From Balamuthia mandrillaris (Eukaryota > Discosea > Longamoebia > Balamuthiidae): a stretch of DNA of 51,928 bases. Within the stretch, counting starts at the first letter, position 1, and each line of letters opens with the position of its first letter. This document shows, piece after piece, positions 45,384 through 51,928 of the stretch. Position numbers and translations under genes: made by a program. A model generated the notes under the pieces. It saw only the letters and a list, made by a program, of their open reading frames with translations. It did no database searches and was not told the DNA's origin. The DNA lies in assembly GCA_031835245.1 (NCBI GenBank), contig JAVKOQ010000358.1, positions 1 to 51,928 on the forward strand, in the 5' to 3' direction.

Positions 45384-47952
45384 TCAAAAGTTCACACTCT
45401 GAGTTCTGGCAATGCTTTCAGCCTTCAACGAAGCGTTCCTTCGATAACGAATTACCACCCAAACGGATGTCACAACAGCAACCAGCAATGCCACAACCAA
45501 CACGACCACGAGAGGCACCACCCAAGGGTACTCTTCCATGAAGTCCTCCTCAGAAGCTCCCTCTTCTGGGGAGGAACGAGAACAATCCGTGCCATACCAT
45601 CCATCGAAGCAATGACAAAGAGGAAGGACGTTGTCTCCTCCTTGCGAAGAAGGTTTACACACTCCGTTGGAGGAACAATTGTTGGCACACTCTCCTTCAT
45701 GGTCTGTTCGTTCAATGGAGAGGTAAGTGGAAGAATGGGGGTGGGAAGAGGAAAGAAAGGAAGAAAGGTACACAAACCAATGATGGAGCAATCCAAGCCT
45801 CGCCAATCCTCCTGGCAGTGACAAGTCCCGTTGAGGCAGGATCCCCGCCCTGAACATTCCGTCTCTCCTGGGCATGGTGGATCATCTTTGATGTCAGACA
45901 GTCAGTCGAAGAAAACTAAGGAGACAAAGACGTGGAAGAAGAAGAAGAAGAAGAAGAAGAAGAAGAAGAAGAAGAAGAAGAAGAAGAAGAAGAACAAGAC
46001 AACGCACAAATTTCACAAAGGGAGCCATAAGCAAAGGGATCACAGAGGCATCGCGGAGGAGAGAGATCCAGCCTGCATTTGCCGCGGCCTGAGCATTCCT
46101 CTTCTCCTTCTTCCACGCTGCATATTGCTACACATAGGTGGGTTAGCAGTGTCAAAACTAAAACGAACGAATCTGCCCACCTCGCCTGCAATCAGGTGGC
46201 AGCCACCCTTCACGGCATTGACATTGTGGCTCAGAGTCCATGCTTTCGGCCACGCATCGCCCATGGCCATGACATTCTGGAACTCCTGTGTTGACACATA
46301 CCGCTGAAGAGGGTTATGTTAGCAAAGCGGTGGACCAAGGAGCTCTGGAGAACGCAGAAGAACGTACGTGTGTTGCAATCCCATCCCTTCCATCCAGTGG
46401 GACATTCATTCACCATGCACCCATAACCTTCGCTAATGCTTTCTCCGCATCTTGACCCACACCGACTGACATCAGAGTCGCAGTTCGTCACCAAAACATC
46501 ACACTCTGCGCCTGTCCATCCTTCTGCTCGGCTGATGTTTGGTGTTGACCCTGTGTAAGGCACCCAATCTTCAGGTCCATCACAAAGACATCGTGGTGGA
46601 TCCAATTCTGCCACACATGCGCCATTGCCGGAACATGAAGAGCAAGTCGCCACAGCACAATTATCTCCCGTCCATCCAACATCGCATTCACAATGGGAGG
46701 AGTTCGACTCTTCGTTCCACAGACAGAGGCCATGATGAGAACATTGCAATGAATCTGTGCTGCCACAGACAGGGATGGAACAGTCAGGACCCGTACGACC
46801 CTCTACGCATGAACAGCTCCCCGTTTGTCTGTCGCAAGTTCCAAAACCTGAGCATTCCGCTTCCAATCCTTTGTTCATTTTAGAGGCAGAGTACAATTTG
46901 GCTTGATGTCAGAGAAAGGAGGAGGAGGAGGAGGAGGGAAAGAGAGACTGAGAGAGACGAAGAGGAACCTGGACAACGCATAAAGCGAACGGAACAATCA
47001 TATTGGGAGCCCAATACAAAGCCCGCAAAGCAGAGGCACTTGGGAAACAAGGAGGAAGTGTCGCAGTAGCCGTGTTGCTGGTCGGTGCAGTCGTTGGGAC
47101 ATTCCGCACTCTGGCAAGCCTCTCCAGTCCATCCTGTGCGAACCCTGTCAGTTCTCGGAATTGAAGGGATCAAGACCTGACAGTATTGCAAATAGAGGTA
47201 CCATCGAGACATTGGCATCTTGGGGATTCATCTTCCGCAGCCACCAAGCAATAGCCATGTCCATTGCAATCGGGGCTTCCTGGGCAATCCTCTGGTGCGC
47301 ATTATTTAGCAAACGAAACACATCATCCAAAAGAAGAGGGGTTGAAGGCTACCAGCACTGCAGTCCAAGCCAGCCCAACCTGGATTGCAAACACAATAAC
47401 CATCCTGACATGTGCCTCTTTCTGAGCATTCTGGGGTGCCAGGACAACTGTCTTTTATGAGCAATAAATAATTGCATCCATCAGAACCACCAAGACAGAA
47501 GAACGGGAGTAGTGAAAGCAATCCAACTTACAGGGTGGGCACTCAAGATCTTCAGCTTGAGAAGATAACAGAAAGCTGAGATCATGGCGAGAGCTACTTT
47601 GCTGGCAGGCAGCCTCACCATTGAGAACTGGTTCCTTATCACTATCACAAGAGGAAACGGACTTCTCAGGGCGTCCTATCCTATCACGGCTGAATACTGC
47701 CTCCTCAAAATACTTGATGCCGTTGCTGCCGCTGATGGTATTGTACAATATAAGAGAGGGGGATCGAACGGCGGAGTTTTGTGCAGCGTCAAGCAGAGAC
47801 ACCCAGTCTCCTCCCTTTTGCACCGTCAACATGTTCCCTCCAAAAACAGGAGGCTCCATGTACAGATCACCATCAACTCGAACATTGGAGTAGTTAAACT
47901 GATTGAAACCATTAACTGTTGACAAACTATGTACGGTCAAGAGACAGCAGCA

Positions 47953-48004
<52 letters not shown>

Positions 48005-49000
48005 GGAGAGAGAGAAGTAAGATAATCAAACCGTAGAAAATCATATTAGAGGCCTTCATGGACATGTTACCATGCACATGGATGGTGCCTCCCAGAAGGC
48101 CGTCTTCGGGATGAGGTTGGCCCTTCCACCACACCAATGGGCGAATGATTGCTCTGTCTTCGGCGAGCAAGTTGCCATATATCTCTCCATTGCCCGTCAG
48201 CTCGCTTCTTGCTTTTAAAGCGACGGTTCCTTCTCCTTCTCCAACCACCACTGTCCTGTTTTTTCATTATTAGCAGCCTTAGTACAAAACACACAATTTC
48301 AACAAACTAAACAACAACGAAGCAAACCGAACGGTTTCAAAAACGGATCCAAATCGCTTCCGCTGAGCTGCAAGAAAGAGTTTCTCTCAATGATCATCGC
48401 TTCGTGAACATGGAAAGTGGTTGGGGCAACGATGTCCAGAACAACGCCACACAAGATACCACGGGTCGATCCTATTAACACGGGTCCAGAGTACTGGGTG
48501 CCATCCCATAACGCCCAAAAGTTTACCAAATCCCTTTCACAGACGTTACAATATGCAAGAGTGATATTCCTTACTTCCACTGGTATTCCTGTTCTCTATT
48601 GTTGATGACAACAAGGTTGTTTCAGTTGGTCGACAATACAAACGAGGCAAAAAAAAAACGTTACCATAACGGAAACAGTATAGACGCCCCAGAAACGACG
48701 GTCAGGAACACTGCCAAGAATGACGTCGTCAGCTTTGGTGGGAACTCTGGCCACCCCTGTCTCCTCTTCAATCCAATTGGTAGGGTCATCCCTTGAAATC
48801 GTTTGAACGAATGGCCACAAGTTAGGTTTATATAAGAACTTGTTACAGACTTGATGGAAGAAGAAGAAGAAACTATACCAGCCACCATCCACCCCAGGGT
48901 ACCTCCACCTGAGAACGGCTGTCTGGCCAGGAGAAACCAAGAGAGCCAACACCCCCAAAAGAAAGATAAGCAATGGGTCTACGCCGATCAACGCCCTCAT
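45384..49000 (-). CDS. EGF-repeat type I membrane protein
   Basis: Exons 49000-48879, 48791-48665, 48595-48328, 48250-48032, 47915-47532, 47451-47353, 47291-47202, 47133-46969, 46868-46368, 46285-46181, 46127-46008, 45885-45778, 45703-45384 (875 aa). Signal peptide LLIFLLGVLALLVSPGQTA. The N-terminal half holds DPTNWIEEE, VPTKADDVILG and a beta-rich region with VVVGEGEGTVALKA and GTIHVHGNMSMKAS, resembling surface beta-helix or G8-like domains (uncertain). From about residue 370, about ten EGF-like modules follow, such as CPGTPECSERGTCQDGYCVC, CNGHGYC, CSGRGKC and CSGRGSC; most start at phase-1 introns, usual for exon-shuffled EGF units. Then an acidic stalk, a helix (WVVPLVVVLVVALLVAVV) and the tail ARTQSVNF, which matches that of the orphan membrane family. 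Likely cell-surface adhesion or receptor protein. Confidence 0.85.
45937..45994. repeat. (AAG)n microsatellite in an EGF-protein intron
   Basis: AAG trinucleotides on the plus strand in intron 46007-45886; CTT on the sense strand. Confidence 0.93.
47957..48014. repeat. (GA)n microsatellite in an EGF-protein intron
   Basis: GA dinucleotide run on the plus strand in intron 48031-47916; CT on the sense strand. Confidence 0.93.
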
Positions 49001-49280
49001 TCTCTCTTTTTGGGTTGGTAACAACAAAAATACTCAGTGGTTAAATGAATACAAGGTGCCTCTACAAAAAAAAAAGAGATAGATATAATAAAATTGAATT
49101 CATGATAATATTTACCTTTTAAAGTGTTGTCGACAATATTTAATTTCCATTTTTAGTATAACATTTTAATTTAGTTCCTTCTAATATTCCTTTAAAGGAT
49201 ATTTTTAATTAATGCTAATAATAAAATTCGGGTAACCTAAAAGTATAGCATTACGCAAACATAAGTGGACAAACAAAGGA
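49001..49280. promoter_or_regulatory. Divergent A/T-rich promoter region
   Basis: 280 bp between the EGF-protein and ankyrin-RhoGEF start codons; very A/T-rich in 49060-49250 with GTCGAC at 49129-49134, 147 bp before the ankyrin-RhoGEF start codon. Confidence 0.5.
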
Positions 49281-51928
49281 ATGGAGGAGGAAGGAAGGGA
49301 CGAGAAGGAATGGGAGTGCGAGGACTGTACCCTTCGCAACAACGGGGTCTTTCTGTGCTGCCAACGTTGCGGCTGCGTTCGGCCAAAGGATTCCTCACAT
49401 TCTCATTCTCCTTCTCCTGACCCGCTGCAAAGCGAGGCACCGAAGCATGCTGGGCAAGAAGCGAAACGCTTGGAGATGAAGGACATGATCAGGAGAACGA
49501 ACGTCCGCGGGCTTAGACTCGAAAAAAGCAGAAGCATGCCGGTGGAAGAATTAAATGCCTTAGCAGCAACGATACGTAAAGAAAAAGAAGAAGAAGAAAA
49601 GAAAGAGAAAGAAGGAGAGCTCGATCGTTTTGCTTCGACTCCTGACCTGCAAACCAGAAGAGGCACGTTGGGAAAGCTGAGAAGCTTTGCCGCCGAGAAA
49701 AGAGGACTTTTGCTCGTGCCGCAAACCGCAGTCGAAAAGAAGTTGATCAGCCCTCGAAACGAAAGAAAAGAAACTCTCATCCATTTGGCAGCTGAATCAG
49801 GTCTCTCTTTCTCTTTGCTCTTTACTCTTTTCTCTGCTCTTTCTATAACAAAGCCACAAAATTGCCAAAACAGCAACCTTGGAAGAGTTACAGCAGCTGT
49901 TGGAAAAGTATAATTTGTTGGAGGTCAGAGCGAAAGATATCAACCTCTGGACTCCCTTGCATTGTGCAGCTAATGCAGGTCGCCTTCAGAACTTTAATGT
50001 ATGTTTCCTTCCTCGCCTTTGTTTTTTTCTTCTTGTTCTTGTTCTTCTTCTTCTTGTTCTTCTTCTTCTTCATCATCTGCCTCGTTCTTCGTTCTTCTTT
50101 CAACTTTGTGCTTCTGCGCATGTTTAAACAAAACCCAACCAGCTTTTGTTGGACTATGGAGGCGATCCTATGGCTCAAAACAGAGACGGCTCAACGCCGC
50201 TTCACTATCTTGCGAAAAACAGGCAAATACAAAAGGACAAAGAGTATGTTAAAGTGTTGGCCAAAATACAAAACCTGGGTGGGGATGCCAACCTTCAGAA
50301 CGCCAACAAGGAGAGCTGTTTGCAGGCAGCAGTTCTTGGGGGCAATGCCGAAGAGGTGCTGTTCATGCTTAGGGAGATGCGTGCGAATCCGAATCTTCCT
50401 AACAGGTTTGTTCTCTCTCGCTCTCTATCTTGTTTCACATTCGTTTTCTTATTTGTTTTGTTCGGTATGTTCTTTTCTGTTCGTTTTGTCATTTTTGATC
50501 GTTATGAATGTATCTGTGCAGAGCTGGAGAGACCTGTCTTCACATAGCGGCAAGAGTGGGAGATAAAGAGATAGTCAAACTGCTGTTAAACTACAAGGCA
50601 GATGTGAACTGTGTATCTGCTTTAAACCAAACGCCAAAGGACGTTGCATGGAGTTGCTCCAGAAAGGGTACATTCCTTCTCCTCTTTCATCTTCACCATG
50701 TCCCTGTTTCGTTCTGAGACATGTAATGAATGCATTACAGGCTTATATGAGGCGCTAGGAGGAGGCCCAATGACCACCAAAGATTTACCTTCGCTTCAGA
50801 CGTATTCCAAGAAGAATGTCAAACACTGCCAACGAATTATCAGAGCCTGGCTAGACAGAAAAAATAGTCTTTTTAGCGTTGGTATGTTCCCCTTTAAAAC
50901 TCTTATTTGGCATTCTTTATCCACTATTCACCAATGGATACCTTGAAAACAAAGCTCTTAAATGGAGACAGCATTCAGATGCCGTTCGTGGAGTTAAAAG
51001 ATTCAGGTCGATTCGTGAACTCCACACCATTCATAAATCTTATACAGGTACCTCCCGCTAGTTCTTTTAGATTCTTTCTGTTTTGTTCAGTTTATGCTGA
51101 ACATTTGTTTTCTTCTCTTTAAACAGAACAAATGGAAAAGATGTTGGTATGTAATCCTCTTCTTGTTCTTCTCTCTCTTCCACATATGCAGACTCGCAAC
51201 TCACTGAATCAAAAAAGTCATACAAGCATTCGTTGTTGCAACTGTGCAAAGAACTAGAACATAACCAAAAAGACAAAGGAGAATCAACGGAAGAAGAGGG
51301 ACAAACACATGAGGTCATAGTAACTCCAAAGCAAGTTAACACCCTTTTTGGAAACATCGAAGTCATTGTGAGATTATCCCAATCAATGTTAGAGTCGTTG
51401 GACGAAAAGCTGATTCGAAGCAAGCAAGTGGATCAACAGATAGGATCTCTGATGCTTACTTTTGTTCCAGCTATGGCGGTTTATTCATCTTACTATCGCA
51501 ACTATGATACGGCGGATACGTTGTTGCGTCGATTGATGAGACGACCACCATTTTTTAGAGCTTTACAAGTACAGCTACTCCCTCTTTTGCTTATCTTCAA
51601 GTTGCTAACATTTCAAACTTAATAGGATATTATTGCTGGCAATTCTTTGGAGGATACTCTTATCTTACCAGGTTATTGCCGACTTGTCTTTCTTGTCTAC
51701 CATTTTCTTCTTGTTCTTCCGCTTTTTTGTTCTTCTTCTTTGCTCTTCTGCTTTTCTTTTTTGCCTCATTCTTGTACTTGCTCATTGATTTACAGTGCAA
51801 ATGATGCCTCGCTATCTTTTGTTACTGAAGGTAAGCCTTGTTAATTCTGCTATAACCTAGGTTCAGTACAGCTCATTCTCCTTCTTTAATGGCCACTATT
51901 AGGATATTTTAAAGAACACAACGAAGGA
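49281..51928 (+). CDS. RanBP2-finger, ankyrin-repeat RhoGEF (3' end beyond the window)
   Basis: Exons 49281-49800, 49874-49998, 50143-50405, 50522-50667, 50741-50881, 50955-51047, 51127-51150, 51192-51568, 51626-51671, 51796-51830 and 51903 onward. N-terminal RanBP2-type zinc finger WECEDCTLRNN with a CCQRCG second half (residues about 10-35). A charged coiled region follows, then about four ankyrin repeats (LWTPLHCAANAGRL, GSTPLHYLAKN, KESCLQAAVLGGN, GETCLHIAARVGDKEIVKLL). An IQ-like helix (CQRIIRAWLDRK) leads to a DH domain: RSIRELHTIHKSYTEQME, LFGNIEVIVRLSQSML, FVPAMAVYSSYYRNYD, ILPVQMMPRYLLLLK. It should activate Rho-type GTPases; whether a PH domain follows is outside the window. The exons at 50955 and 51127 are supported by keeping the DH frame open. 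Confidence 0.83.

Overview
The window is nuclear DNA of a gene-dense, intron-rich protist. I read 21 protein-coding genes in about 52 kb, on both strands, with GT-AG introns mostly 50-400 bp long. The gene content includes a Roco protein, two RhoGEFs with unusual companions (FYVE; ankyrin plus RanBP2-type finger), a MAPK15/ErkB-like kinase, an F-box/small-GTPase fusion, EGF-repeat and orphan type I membrane proteins, PEX19, SMG7 and TRM13. Together with the intron style this points to a free-living amoebozoan of the Acanthamoeba/Balamuthia kind. That assignment is inference from gene content; species cannot be fixed from the sequence alone. No rRNA gene, complete tRNA gene, CRISPR array, virus-like element or transposase was seen.

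Layout. 1-8.3 kb: a Roco gene (LRR-Roc-COR, minus, running off the left edge), an orphan coiled-coil gene (minus) and a small MAPEG membrane enzyme (plus). 8.4-14.5 kb: TRM13-like tRNA methyltransferase (minus) and, divergently, a long RA-domain/CDKN3-like phosphatase (plus). 14.5-25.2 kb: three paralogous type I membrane proteins (minus, same four-exon structure), with an AT-hook WD40 protein (minus) and an LRR protein (plus) lying between the second and third copies. 25.5-37.3 kb: PEX19 (plus), SMG7-like NMD factor (minus), succinate/fumarate-type mitochondrial carrier (minus), BMT5-like rRNA methyltransferase (plus), FYVE-RhoGEF (minus). 37.6-51.9 kb: a fourth, divergent member of the membrane family (minus), MAPK15-like kinase (plus), F-box-GTPase fusion (plus), cyclophilin (plus), an EGF-repeat membrane protein (minus) and an ankyrin/RanBP2-finger/RhoGEF gene running off the right edge (plus).

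The genes do not form one pathway. Several belong to small-GTPase and kinase signalling (Roco, two RhoGEFs, F-box-GTPase, RA-phosphatase, MAPK). Five are single-pass membrane proteins that end in closely similar cytoplasmic tails (R-x-Q-S-V-N-F type), which suggests a shared sorting or signalling adaptor.

Non-coding structure worth attention: a GTCGAC palindrome recurring just upstream of start codons (five copies at 16-19 bp spacing before PEX19); a second promoter motif GTCGTCAYGG; clusters of tRNA T-arm/B-box-like units followed by T-runs; two inverted repeats at gene 3' ends; and microsatellites that sit mainly in introns and are mostly pyrimidine-rich on the sense strand. Exon boundaries were read by eye from splice consensus, reading phase and family similarity. 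For each gene with a full exon chain the exon lengths sum to a whole number of codons.
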